Source of the DNA: Priestia megaterium
Lineage (GTDB): Bacteria; Bacillota; Bacilli; Bacillales; Bacillaceae_H
Direction: 5' to 3'
DNA length: 64,000 nt
Assembly (NCBI RefSeq): GCF_009497655.1
Contig: NZ_CP023317.1
Location: 4,679,501-4,743,500, forward strand
The first letter of the stretch is position 1; every line of letters starts with the position of its first letter. Below, one piece after another: positions 49,924 to 58,716 of the stretch. The notes beneath the pieces are model-generated. The model was not told the origin of the DNA and did no database searches. It saw nothing but the letters and a program-made list of their open reading frames with translations. Position numbers and translations under genes: made by a program.

Positions 49924-49983
49924 TTTTAATTATTCTCATTTTATTCTCATTACAATCTTATAACAAATGAAAACTTATAGCAA
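49924..49983 (-). promoter_or_regulatory. Predicted suf promoter with Fur-like box
   Basis: Minus strand -35 TTGCTA (49978-49983), 17-base spacer, -10 TAAGAT (49955-49960). Downstream, TTTTAATTATTCTCA (49924-49938, read on +) matches 11 of 14 defined positions of the TGATAATNATTATCA Fur-type 15-mer; a second partial half-site lies 11 bases away. Iron control is only a suggestion. Confidence 0.42.
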
Positions 49984-50043
49984 CCTTTTGACCCAAAAGG
50001 TTTTAAACCATTATGTACGTTTTTTAAGACTAAATCCACTCAT

Positions 50044-50095
50044 AAAAAAGTTGCCTTAAAAGACTCGATAGAGCCTTCTAAGACAAGCTTTTTAC
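50044..50095 (-). terminator. Terminator of yurZ
   Basis: AAAAAGCTTGTCTTAGAAGGCTC / GAGTCTTTTAAGGCAACTTTTT long imperfect stem past yurZ on the minus strand. Confidence 0.75.
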
Positions 50096-50108
50096 CCGCT
50101 TTATTTAC

Positions 50109-50474
50109 TTAGTGCGTGTGGCTAGTCAGTTCTGAAACACACTCTTGGACAAGCGTAACGGACTGACTCATCGCTGCGCCTCCGCCAAATGCCGCTGATA
50201 CTCCGCATGCTTCTAAAATTTCTTGCTCAGTTGCACCTTGATCAATGCAGCCTTTTGTATGATAAATCATACAGTACTCGTCTTGAGCTACTACGCTGAT
50301 TCCTAGCGCGATTAACTGCTTTTCTTTTTTAGAAAGAGAACCTTCTCCAAAACATGCTTCAGTAAACGCATTAAACGTTTTTGTTACTTCCGGCAATTTT
50401 TCGCTAAATTTCCCAACACCCATTTTATAATCATGAAGTGCTTGCTCAGTTGAATGACGTGCTTCTTGCTGCAT
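50109..50474 (-). CDS. yurZ: Carboxymuconolactone decarboxylase/AhpD-like YurZ
   Basis: 121-residue AhpD-superfamily protein. [11 protein letters not shown] has the first cysteine and the following histidine; the second cysteine of the usual CxxC is shifted, so peroxidase activity is uncertain. ATG 50474 is eight bases after GGGAG and matches the B. subtilis length; the longer GTG frame lacks a site. Confidence 0.85.
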   Translation of the reverse strand: MQQEARHSTEQALHDYKMGVGKFSEKLPEVTKTFNAFTEACFGEGSLSKKEKQLIALGISVVAQDEYCMIYHTKGCIDQGATEQEILEACGVSAAFGGGAAMSQSVTLVQECVSELTSHTH

Positions 50475-50554
50475 AACGTCAGCTCCCATCATCAGTAAAG
50501 TTTTCACGGTTAGTATGCGTGAGAAAAATAAGAGTTATTCGTTTTGATGCATAC

Positions 50555-50592
50555 AAAAAAGCACTTGCCCAGAGTGGGCAAGCGCTTTTCTT
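50555..50592 (-). terminator. Terminator of metNPQ
   Basis: GCGCTTGCCCA-CTC-TGGGCAAGTGC stem with T run on the minus strand. Confidence 0.9.
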
Positions 50593-50595
50593 CTA

Positions 50596-51432
50596 TTATT
50601 TATTTACCGGCAATACTCCGCCTTTGTATTTTTCTTTAATGTAGTCTTGAATTTCTTTAGAGTGAAGAACTTTTACTAAAGCTTTCACTGTATCTTTATT
50701 TTCGTCACCTTTGTGAACCGTAATGATGTTTGCATATGGGTTATTTTCTTTGCTTTCCACTGCGATTGGATCTTTTACTGGATCTAAACCAGCATCGATA
50801 GCATAGTTAGCATTGATAACAACAGCGTCACCTTCATTGTTTTTGTACATTTGAGGTAACAATCCGCCTTCAACATCGGCTTTAAATTTTAAATTCTTAG
50901 GGTTTTCTACAATATCTTTAATTTGTGCGTCTGTTTTCTTTACGCCTGGTTTTAATTTGATCACGCCAGCTTTTTCAAAAATCGATAAAATACGTCCTTG
51001 CTCTGCTACTGCATCACGCATAATAACTGTGCCGTTTTTCGGAAGATCTTTTAAGCTTTTGTATTTTTTAGAGTAGATACCAATTGGTTCAATGTGAATG
51101 GCACCGGCACTTACGAAATCATACCCTTTTTCACCTTTATGATCTTTTAGCACTGAATTCATATAAGGAACGTGCTGGAAGTAGTTTGCATCAATTTCAT
51201 TGTTTGCAAGAGCTGTGTTCGGTAAGATGTAATCTTGGAATTTTTTAATCTCTAAATCAATTCCTTGTTTTTCCAAAATAGGTTTTGCTTGTTCTAAAAT
51301 TTCAGCATGAGGCGTATTAGATGCACCCACGACAATTTTTTTTTCATCTTTTGATCCATTGTTAGATCCACACGCCGCTAATCCTACTACTAGCGCAGAT
51401 GTTAATGCTAAAGCTGAAAGCCATTTTTTCAT
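50596..51432 (-). CDS. metQ: Methionine-binding lipoprotein MetQ
   Basis: 278-residue substrate-binding lipoprotein of the methionine ABC importer: signal peptide, lipobox LAAC with the acylated C21, then an NlpA-type two-lobed binding domain. It is last gene of the metNPQ operon. Confidence 0.95.
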   Translation of the reverse strand: MKKWLSALALTSALVVGLAACGSNNGSKDEKKIVVGASNTPHAEILEQAKPILEKQGIDLEIKKFQDYILPNTALANNEIDANYFQHVPYMNSVLKDHKGEKGYDFVSAGAIHIEPIGIYSKKYKSLKDLPKNGTVIMRDAVAEQGRILSIFEKAGVIKLKPGVKKTDAQIKDIVENPKNLKFKADVEGGLLPQMYKNNEGDAVVINANYAIDAGLDPVKDPIAVESKENNPYANIITVHKGDENKDTVKALVKVLHSKEIQDYIKEKYKGGVLPVNK

Positions 51433-51449
51433 AATAAATAATCCTCCCT

Positions 51450-52118
51450 TTATCTTTTATCAATTTTTGCAGTAATCGCATCTCCAATAAGTTGGATAAT
51501 AAATACAATAATCAAAATTAAGATCGTAGCGGCTAGCGTTACGTCATTATGGCTGCGCTGGAATCCTTCTAAATATGCAAGGTTTCCAAGACCTCCAGCT
51601 CCAATCACACCCGCCATTGCCGTATAGCCGACTAACGCAATGGTTGTTACTGTCAAACCGGAAATCAAAGCTGGCAGCGATTCAGGTAACAGCACTTTAA
51701 AGATAATAGTGCTTGTTGTGGCTCCCATTGATTTAGCAGCTTCAATAACACCTTTATCAATTTCACGCAGACCAATTTCTACAAGACGCGCATAAAATGG
51801 TGCTGCTCCAACAATTAAAGCCGGTAACGCTGCATTAGCGCCTAAAATACTTCCTACCAATGCTTTGGTAAATGGAATCAGTAAAACAATTAAAATAATG
51901 AATGGAATGGAACGAAAGATATTTACAACCGCCGACACAATGGCATATAAAGGTTTGTTTTGCCAAAGCTGTCCTTTGGACGTTAAAAATAAAAGCAAGC
52001 CCAATAAAATACCTAGAACAAATGTGGCTACAACTGAAATAGCCGTCATATATAGTGTTTCATTTGTCGCTTGAATAAAATCATCTAAAATAACGTTTGG
52101 AAATAGTTTCTCAAGCAT
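51450..52118 (-). CDS. metP: Methionine ABC permease MetP (MetI-type)
   Basis: 222-residue MetI-family permease with five hydrophobic helices and the EAA-type loop (EAAKSMGATTSTI). It overlaps metN by eight bases. Confidence 0.95.
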   Translation of the reverse strand: MLEKLFPNVILDDFIQATNETLYMTAISVVATFVLGILLGLLLFLTSKGQLWQNKPLYAIVSAVVNIFRSIPFIILIVLLIPFTKALVGSILGANAALPALIVGAAPFYARLVEIGLREIDKGVIEAAKSMGATTSTIIFKVLLPESLPALISGLTVTTIALVGYTAMAGVIGAGGLGNLAYLEGFQRSHNDVTLAATILILIIVFIIQLIGDAITAKIDKR

Positions 52119-53136
52119 TTGTCATTACCTCCACTTCTACCTGCTGCTCATGAATGTATGCAATGACTTTTTTAACTTCTGTTAATTCTCCGTCTAAATG
52201 AACGAACAACGTCCCGTATGAACCTGTTTGTGTATGAGAAATCTTTCCTTGCAAAATATTAATCGTTACATCAAACTGTTTTAAAATCGTTGTAATGAGC
52301 GGTTGCTCTGCTTTTCCGCCAACAAACGTCAGCTGAATAATTTGCCCGCTTGGATACAGCTCTTTTACTTGTTCAATCGTTTCAAACGTTTCCTCTGGTT
52401 CAGAAATCTGTTGAACGAATCGTTTTGTAATCGGCTGCTTAGGTTTTCTGAATACTTCTAGCACTTGTCCTTCTTCTACTACTGCCCCATTTTCCATAAC
52501 GGCTACTCGATGACAAATTTTACGAATGACGTGCATTTCATGAGTAATCAATACAATGGTTAACCCTAGCTTCTCATTAATATCTACTAACAGATCTAAA
52601 ATAGAATCTGTGGTTTGAGGATCAAGCGCTGATGTTGCTTCATCACAAAGCAATACTTTTGGATTGTTCGCTAGCGCTCGAGCAATCCCAACACGCTGCT
52701 TTTGTCCGCCGCTAAGCTGTGATGGATAAGCATCTTCACGCCCTTCAAGCCCGACTAGCTTAATAAGTTCGTCTACTCGTTTCATTCTTTTTTCTTTTGA
52801 AATCCCTGCTATTTCTAACGGAAAGGCAATATTTTCTCGTACCGTACGCGACCACAAGATATTAAAGTGCTGAAATACCATACTAATTTCTTGTCTAGCT
52901 TTTCTGAGTTTTCCGCCTTTAATTTTTCCAATATCATTACCTGCTACTTCGACCGTTCCTGTCGTTGGTGTTTCTAATCCGTTTAGCAAGCGAATCAAAG
53001 AACTTTTCCCCGCTCCGCTATAACCAATAATTCCGTAAATTTCACCTTGGTTAACGGTTAGATTCACATTATCAACAGCTGTTACTTGACCGCTTTTGGC
53101 CTGATAAATTTTTGTAACGTCTGTTAATGTAATCAT
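52111..53136 (-). CDS. metN: Methionine ABC ATPase MetN
   Basis: 341-residue ABC ATPase. Walker A GYSGAGKSS is at residues 38-46, the signature is LSGGQKQRVGIARAL, Walker B is VLLCDEATSALD, and a C-terminal NIL regulatory domain (~265-341) binds methionine for transinhibition. It is first gene of the operon under the SAM riboswitch. Confidence 0.95.
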   Translation of the reverse strand: MITLTDVTKIYQAKSGQVTAVDNVNLTVNQGEIYGIIGYSGAGKSSLIRLLNGLETPTTGTVEVAGNDIGKIKGGKLRKARQEISMVFQHFNILWSRTVRENIAFPLEIAGISKEKRMKRVDELIKLVGLEGREDAYPSQLSGGQKQRVGIARALANNPKVLLCDEATSALDPQTTDSILDLLVDINEKLGLTIVLITHEMHVIRKICHRVAVMENGAVVEEGQVLEVFRKPKQPITKRFVQQISEPEETFETIEQVKELYPSGQIIQLTFVGGKAEQPLITTILKQFDVTINILQGKISHTQTGSYGTLFVHLDGELTEVKKVIAYIHEQQVEVEVMTNA

Positions 53137-53213
53137 ATTTCTTCACCTTCTTTAATAAAAACTTAATTATGTTAGGTTGCCCTATAGGATGAAAAAGCCG
53201 TAAAACAATTTTC

Positions 53214-53252
53214 CCCATTAAAAAAGCCTCTCTGCGCATGACAGAAAGGCTC
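53214..53252 (-). terminator. S-box terminator (expression platform)
   Basis: Minus-strand GAGCCTTTCTGTCATGCGCAGAGAGGCTTTTTT hairpin and U-tract lie between the aptamer and metN. It forms when SAM is bound. Confidence 0.88.
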
Positions 53253-53261
53253 GATATTTAA

Positions 53262-53376
53262 TCCTTTCTCTCATCTTTCAAAGCGCATAGCTTTGCAGGA
53301 ATTGGCACCATTTCAGTTAGTCTGACGGTTGCCGGGTTTCACAGGGCTCAGTCCCTCCACCTCTCTTGATAAGAGT
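53262..53376 (-). promoter_or_regulatory. SAM-I (S-box) riboswitch aptamer of metNPQ
   Basis: Minus-strand leader with all S-box marks in order: CTTATCAAGAGAGGTGGAGG (P1/P2 kink-turn), GGACTG, GAAACCCGGCAACC, GGTGCCAATTCCTGC and TGAGAGA. High SAM should stop transcription before metN. Confidence 0.95.
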
Positions 53377-53436
53377 TCGCAACAATTATTTTGTTTTTGG
53401 GAAATATTCATTCATTTATGAACATTCATGAGTGTG

Positions 53437-53465
53437 ATTTTAGCATGTGTCAGATAGGCTGTCAA
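53437..53465 (-). promoter_or_regulatory. SigA promoter of metNPQ
   Basis: Minus strand -35 TTGACA, 17-base spacer, -10 TAAAAT, about 60 bases before the aptamer. Together with the riboswitch this fills the 53137-53555 gap. Confidence 0.82.
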
Positions 53466-53555
53466 CAGATTTTGTTCTTGGGATAATATCCCAAGATTTC
53501 AACAGCCCCAACGGTTCGCTCTCTTTCCATTTCTTCATTTTAAACAAACGTTTGA

Positions 53556-53864
53556 TTATCGAAGCTCCTCGAGTACGTGCTCGATGGAATGAAACGCGTA
53601 GAGTTTTTTTACCATTTCACCATTTTCCACTTCAATCAAACAAGGTACGCTTTCAATAGAAAATAATTCTGCTTTTGAAGGCATATAATTTAAATTGCTC
53701 ATTCCGATGGTTACATCCGGCAGCATCGCTTCTGCCACGGTTAACATTTTTTTTGCCAGCTGACATGTCCCGCAAAAAGGCGTATGGAAAAAGATAAAGG
53801 CTCTTTCTCCTTCTTTTAACTGATCATCCAGCTGTTTTTCGCTCCATTCTTGCATGTTGCTCAT
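53556..53864 (-). CDS. yusE: Thioredoxin-like protein YusE
   Basis: 102-residue thioredoxin-fold protein with the redox motif CGTC in TPFCGTCQLAKK and a cis-proline at VPCLIE. Cytoplasmic. It sits five bases after yusF and is probably co-transcribed. Confidence 0.9.
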   Translation of the reverse strand: MSNMQEWSEKQLDDQLKEGERAFIFFHTPFCGTCQLAKKMLTVAEAMLPDVTIGMSNLNYMPSKAELFSIESVPCLIEVENGEMVKKLYAFHSIEHVLEELR

Positions 53865-53869
53865 TCCTT

Positions 53870-54220
53870 TTATGTTAAAAATTCTGCATTAACATCGATA
53901 TTGGCACTCAGCAATACTGTTGCTATGTGATGTCTAGGGGCGGCAGCAACTTCTCGGTACATTTTATCAATATATAGATGCTCTGCTTCCGGAAGCTCTC
54001 GTTTAAATTGTTTTCTCAGCTTATTCCCTGAATCATCAGAGTCAACGAGTATGTATACCTCTTTGTTAAACGTACAGTCAATAATTTCATCCAGCTTTGA
54101 TAAACTAATCGTACCGTTTGTACAAATAATTTCAATTGGTTCTCGAATGATATCTTGAATACGCTTTTTATCTGACTTTCCTTCGACAATAATTACTTTT
54201 TCAATTTCAATTAGCCCCAT
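53870..54220 (-). CDS. yusF: Toprim-domain protein YusF
   Basis: 116-residue stand-alone Toprim domain. The catalytic glutamate lies in IVEGKSDKKRI and the DxD in LVDSDDSG. Relatives include primase, topoisomerase and RNase M5 domains; the function of this short form is unknown. ATG 54220 is preferred by spacing to GGTG. Confidence 0.86.
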   Translation of the reverse strand: MGLIEIEKVIIVEGKSDKKRIQDIIREPIEIICTNGTISLSKLDEIIDCTFNKEVYILVDSDDSGNKLRKQFKRELPEAEHLYIDKMYREVAAAPRHHIATVLLSANIDVNAEFLT

Positions 54221-54375
54221 TTTCATCACCCATAATCGTCAGTTGTATAGTAACATCATTTCTTTATGCTATACAATATTCGTTAATGTATCACAGTTCA
54301 CCTGTTTTTTAAAAGAAATTTGCAAGAAAGAACTCTTTTAAAAGGCAGTTTAGGCCATATTATCTCTATAAAACA

Positions 54376-54404
54376 AGAAAAACAGCGGCAGTTGCCACTG
54401 TTTA
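54376..54404 (-). terminator. Terminator of yusG
   Basis: AAACAGTGGC-AACT-GCCGCTGTTT with T run on the minus strand; it overlaps the last bases of yusG. Confidence 0.78.
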
Positions 54405-54647
54405 GCACCATCCTGCTTCTTCATCGCAGTCTGTATATTTTTGCGTTTCACCTTGTTTTTGTACGTCCGCGTATTGATAGAACTTATTATTTTCTTGCGA
54501 ATATCCTTCTTCAAAGCGGTATTCATTGCCGCTTGTTCCGTAGCTAACTTCACCAATTGGCTGCTTATCAACGTATAATTTCATACCGCCGTCATGAAAT
54601 TTAGCTGTAACGCGATCTGTAACGTCCATTTTTTGTTTTTCAAACAT
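54402..54647 (-). CDS. yusG: DUF2553-type protein YusG
   Basis: 81-residue acidic soluble protein collinear with B. subtilis YusG. Conserved core: ITDR-type VTAKFHDG and YGTSGNEYRFEEGY. Function unknown. AAAGGAGTG precedes the ATG. A single cysteine lies near the C-terminus. Confidence 0.82.
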   Translation of the reverse strand: MFEKQKMDVTDRVTAKFHDGGMKLYVDKQPIGEVSYGTSGNEYRFEEGYSQENNKFYQYADVQKQGETQKYTDCDEEAGWC

Positions 54648-54726
54648 AAAAAGACACTCCTTTAGCTTGTTTACTAATAGAGTGTCCAGTCAAAAACTTT
54701 TCATAAAGACAATTTATGGAGGAATA

Positions 54727-55110
54727 TTATCCTTCGTTTGTCATTTCTTCGTATTGCTCTGCTGTCATCAGCTTGTCTACTTGAGAAGCATCAGATGGTT
54801 TGATTGTAATCATCCATGCTTCTTCGTATGGAGATTCATTAACAAGTTCAGGACTATCGCCTAAGTTGTCGTTTACTGCTACAACTTCACCGCTAATTGG
54901 TGCGTAAAGCTCAGAAACTGTTTTTACTGATTCAACGCTACCAAACGGCTCGTCAGCTTCTACTGTTGCTCCTACTTCTGGCAGTTCAACGAATACGATG
55001 TCTCCAAGCTCAGCTTGAGCGAAATGTGTAATACCTACGCGGACAACGTCTCCTTCTGTTTTTACCCATTCATGCTCTTCAGAATAACGCAAATCTTTTG
55101 GTGTACTCAT
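54727..55110 (-). CDS. gcvH: Glycine cleavage H protein GcvH
   Basis: 127-residue lipoyl carrier. The lipoylated lysine is K63 in ESVKTVS. It shuttles the aminomethyl group in glycine cleavage; in Bacillus it is also the relay that hands lipoyl groups to E2 proteins, linking it to LipA in this window. Confidence 0.95.
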   Translation of the reverse strand: MSTPKDLRYSEEHEWVKTEGDVVRVGITHFAQAELGDIVFVELPEVGATVEADEPFGSVESVKTVSELYAPISGEVVAVNDNLGDSPELVNESPYEEAWMITIKPSDASQVDKLMTAEQYEEMTNEG

Positions 55111-55245
55111 CTTAATCCCTCCAAAATATGTATCGTAATTTGTTTATATAAAAAGCGCCTTCAACGTGGAGAACACTTTCTACAACCTAAAATAACTTCC
55201 TATTAACAGTGTAACGTAAAAGGTAAAAATTTTCTATTTGAAAAC

Positions 55246-55602
55246 TTACTTCCACACGTCCTCAAACTGCTCTTCTTTGAAACCAAGCGTTACTTTTTGT
55301 CCATCTGTTAGCAGCGGACGCTTAATTAACATGCCATCTGACGCAAGAATAGACAGAAGTTCGTCTTCACTCGCACTGCTTACTTTATCTTTAAGACCTA
55401 ACTCGCGATATTTTTTACCGCTTGTATTAAAGAATTTTTTTAATTCTAGGCCGCTGTTCTGATAGTAAGCTTGCAGCTGCTCTTTTGTTGGCGGATTTTC
55501 TACAATATGAATTTCTTCATATGCTACTCCGTTATCATCGAGCCACTTCTTTGCTTTTCGGCACGTACCGCACTTTGGATATGAATAAAAAAATAATGAC
55601 AT
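55246..55602 (-). CDS. yusI: Spx/ArsC-family protein YusI
   Basis: 118-residue ArsC/Spx-fold protein with CGTC-type motif KCGTCRK at residues 9-15. Like Spx and MgsR it might interact with RNA polymerase or act as a reductase; function is not established. ATG 55602 (after AAAGGGTGG) matches the B. subtilis length. Confidence 0.9.
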   Translation of the reverse strand: MSLFFYSYPKCGTCRKAKKWLDDNGVAYEEIHIVENPPTKEQLQAYYQNSGLELKKFFNTSGKKYRELGLKDKVSSASEDELLSILASDGMLIKRPLLTDGQKVTLGFKEEQFEDVWK

Positions 55603-55683
55603 TTCGTCAACCACCCTTTATTTTAAGCTTTTTTCGTATTTTAACACATCCTTTATCATTTACCTAGATAGAGGCTTCTTAAA

Positions 55684-55716
55684 CAAAAAGGAGCTCGCAA
55701 AACGAGCTCCTTTTTC
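55684..55716 (-). terminator. Terminator of the fad operon
   Basis: AAAAAGGAGCTCG-CAAAA-CGAGCTCCTTTTT just past fadE. Confidence 0.93.
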
Positions 55717-55717
55717 C

Positions 55718-57502
55718 TTAAACTGTGAACTTCTCTACTTCTAGAAGCGTTTTTGCAACCTCGCGCTTTACGCTAATTACATTGATTGGTGTATAGCGAG
55801 TTAATTTGCGAAGAGACGAAAGCATGACTCTAAGCGTATCACCTTGTTCAACGCCAATTAACGTTTCTTTTGCATCTGCTTCGATTCGATTAAATGCTTC
55901 TTGGCAGAATACTTGCGTGTATTTTAATTTTAAGCTGTTTTGATCTACTCCTGTTTTGGAAATGGCTTTTTCAGTACGTAAAACAGTAGATTCCATTGCA
56001 TATACGTTACTAATCATATCAGAAATATTAACGAGAATTTCTTGTTCTTTTTCTAATTCTTTGCCATACTTTTGTGCAGCTAATCCCAAAAGCAAGAGCG
56101 CAATTTTCTTCCCGTTTTGCACAAGCATTTTTTCTTGATCTAACGGCTCATTTCCTACTTCCTGCGGCATAAGCATCATCAATTCTTCTTGAAGCGTTTG
56201 TGCTTTTTGAAGCAGTGGAAGCTCTCCTTTTAACGCTTTGCGTAAATATGTGCCTGGTACTAAAAGACGGTTAATCTCATTTGTTCCCTCAAAAATACGA
56301 TTAATGCGAGAATCGCGATACAGACGCTCAATTTCATACTCGCTCATAAAACCGTAGCCTCCATGAAGCTGCACGCCTTCATCTACAATGTAGTCAAGAG
56401 CTTCCGTGGCAAACACTTTATTTAATGAACATTCGATAGCATATTCAGCAATGGAAGCAGCAATTTGTTTTCCGTCTTTTTGCTGTTCTTCTGAAAGCTG
56501 GCCCATATGGTCTTCAAAAAGTCCTACCGTACGATATACGGAGCTTTCAGTTGCATACAATTTAGAAGCCATTGTGGCTAACTTTTCTTGTGTTAATGAG
56601 AATTTAGCAATTGGCGTTTTAAACTGCTGACGCTGGTTAACGTATTGAGACGTAATTTCTAACGCACGTTTCCCTGCTCCAACTGCTCCAACTCCAAGCT
56701 TATAGCGCCCAATATTTAAAATGTTAAAGGCAATCACATGGCCTTTTCCAATTTCACCTAGCACGTTTTCTTTTGGAACAAGCGCATCTTCAAGAATCAA
56801 CGTTCTGGTTGATGAGCTTTTGATTCCCATTTTCTTCTCTTCCGGGCCAACCGAAACGCCTGGAAATTCGCGCTCAACGATAAAAGCAGAAAATTTATCG
56901 CCGTCAATTTTTGCGTACACCACGAATACATCAGCAAATCCAGCATTCGTAATCCACTGCTTTTCTCCATTTAACACATAGTGTGTACCTTCTGCGTTAA
57001 GGCGAGCTGTTGTTCGAGCACCGAGAGCATCCGAACCAGAACCCGGTTCAGTCAGCGCATAAGCCGCTATTTTTTCCCCTACCGCTAAAGCAGGTAAATA
57101 TGCTTGTTTTTGCTCTTCTGTTCCAAATAAGACGATTGGCAATGACCCAATTCCTACATGAGCACCATGAGTGATGGAAAATCCGCCTGCTCGAGACATT
57201 TTTTCAGCAATTAAAGCCGAGGTAATCTTATCTAAACCAAGCCCACCGTATTCTTCCGGTACATCTGCACCAAGCAAGCCTAATTCACCAGCTTGTTTTA
57301 ATAGCTTTACAGAACGGTCAAACTCATGCTTTTCTAAATATTCCACTTGCGGAAGGACTTCGTTTTCTACAAATTCATCTGTCGTCTTGGCAATCATCTT
57401 TTGTTCAGATGTATAATCCTCCGGTGTGTAGACGCGGCTTGCATCGCCTTCTTCAATTAAAAAACTTCCACCTTTAATCATTTGTTTTGTTTTATTTGAC
57501 AT
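55718..57502 (-). CDS. fadE: Acyl-CoA dehydrogenase FadE
   Basis: 594-residue FAD acyl-CoA dehydrogenase, first step of fatty acid beta-oxidation. The family pattern TEPGSGSDAL is near residue 151, the catalytic glutamate is E405 in RIFEGTNEI, and a long extra C-terminal helical domain is present. ATG 57502 gives the B. subtilis length of 594. It lies downstream of fadA. Confidence 0.95.
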   Translation of the reverse strand: MSNKTKQMIKGGSFLIEEGDASRVYTPEDYTSEQKMIAKTTDEFVENEVLPQVEYLEKHEFDRSVKLLKQAGELGLLGADVPEEYGGLGLDKITSALIAEKMSRAGGFSITHGAHVGIGSLPIVLFGTEEQKQAYLPALAVGEKIAAYALTEPGSGSDALGARTTARLNAEGTHYVLNGEKQWITNAGFADVFVVYAKIDGDKFSAFIVEREFPGVSVGPEEKKMGIKSSSTRTLILEDALVPKENVLGEIGKGHVIAFNILNIGRYKLGVGAVGAGKRALEITSQYVNQRQQFKTPIAKFSLTQEKLATMASKLYATESSVYRTVGLFEDHMGQLSEEQQKDGKQIAASIAEYAIECSLNKVFATEALDYIVDEGVQLHGGYGFMSEYEIERLYRDSRINRIFEGTNEINRLLVPGTYLRKALKGELPLLQKAQTLQEELMMLMPQEVGNEPLDQEKMLVQNGKKIALLLLGLAAQKYGKELEKEQEILVNISDMISNVYAMESTVLRTEKAISKTGVDQNSLKLKYTQVFCQEAFNRIEADAKETLIGVEQGDTLRVMLSSLRKLTRYTPINVISVKREVAKTLLEVEKFTV

Positions 57503-57525
57503 GTTCATATCCCCCTTTGAAATGA

Positions 57526-58704
57526 TTATGCTAACAATTCAAATACACCAGCAGCTCCCATTCCTCCACCAATACACATGGTGACAATTCCAAACTGCTC
57601 ATTTCGACGCTGCATTTCGTGCATTAAGCTAAGAGTCAGCTTAGCTCCAGTACAGCCTAATGGATGACCTAAGGCAATAGCGCCTCCGTTTACATTTACT
57701 TTATCTTCATTAATATTTAATTCACGAATAACGCCAAGTGCTTGAGAAGCAAATGCTTCATTTAATTCAAACAATCCGATATCAGAAAGCTCCAGCCCTG
57801 CTAGTTTAAGAGCTTTAGGGATGGCAGCTACCGGGCCAATCCCCATTACTTCAGGCGGAACTCCTCCAACTGCAAATGAGCGAAACTTAAGCAAAGGCTT
57901 TAAGCCTTCTGCTTCAGCTTGTTCTTTATCCATTAGAAAAACGGATGCAGCTCCGTCACTTGTCTGCGAAGAGTTTCCAGCTGTGACGGATCCTTTAATC
58001 GAAAAGGCTGGACGAAGTTTCCCTAATACGTCCGCAGTTGTGCCAGGACGAACTCCTTCATCTTGAGAGAACATCAGCTTTTGTTCACGTAGCTTATTGT
58101 TTTCATCGATTTTCCGAAGCGTCACTTCCACGGGAACAATTTCGTCGTTAAACTTCCCTTCTTGAAGTGCTTTTGCTGCTTTTTGATGGCTGCGTACGGC
58201 AAATGCATCCTGGTCTTCACGTGAAATGCCGTATTTCATCGCCACTTGTTCTGCTGTATGTCCCATGCCCATATAATACTCCGGCGCATTTTCAACCAGC
58301 TGAACATTCGGACGCGCTACGTTTCCAAACATTGGAACAAAACTCATTGATTCTGCTCCTCCAGCTAACACTGCTTTGGCTTGCCCTAGCATAATTCGTT
58401 CTGCACCGTAGGCAATACTTTGCAAACCTGATGAACAATAACGATTAATCGTTATTGCTGGCACCGTATAAGGCAAACCTGCAAGAGCGCCAATATTTCG
58501 AGCCATATTCAAACCTTGTTCTGCCTCAGGCATCGCACAACCAATAATTAAATCATCAATCGGTCCTTCGTATCCGCCTGCTCGGCGAAGAGTTTCTTTA
58601 ACCGCAATAGCTCCCAAATCATCAGGTCTAACACTTGCCAATGAACCTTTTTTTGCTTTTCCGACCGGTGTCCTAGCACCTGCTACAATAACTGCTTCTC
58701 TCAT
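57526..58704 (-). CDS. fadA: Acetyl-CoA acyltransferase (thiolase) FadA
   Basis: 392-residue thiolase, last step of beta-oxidation. Nucleophile C90 in RYCSSGLQS, H347 in GHPLG and C377 in MCIGGGMG are intact. It is in an operon with fadN (12-base gap) and fadE (23-base gap). Confidence 0.95.
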   Translation of the reverse strand: MREAVIVAGARTPVGKAKKGSLASVRPDDLGAIAVKETLRRAGGYEGPIDDLIIGCAMPEAEQGLNMARNIGALAGLPYTVPAITINRYCSSGLQSIAYGAERIMLGQAKAVLAGGAESMSFVPMFGNVARPNVQLVENAPEYYMGMGHTAEQVAMKYGISREDQDAFAVRSHQKAAKALQEGKFNDEIVPVEVTLRKIDENNKLREQKLMFSQDEGVRPGTTADVLGKLRPAFSIKGSVTAGNSSQTSDGAASVFLMDKEQAEAEGLKPLLKFRSFAVGGVPPEVMGIGPVAAIPKALKLAGLELSDIGLFELNEAFASQALGVIRELNINEDKVNVNGGAIALGHPLGCTGAKLTLSLMHEMQRRNEQFGIVTMCIGGGMGAAGVFELLA

Positions 58705-58716
58705 TTTTTCTCCCCC

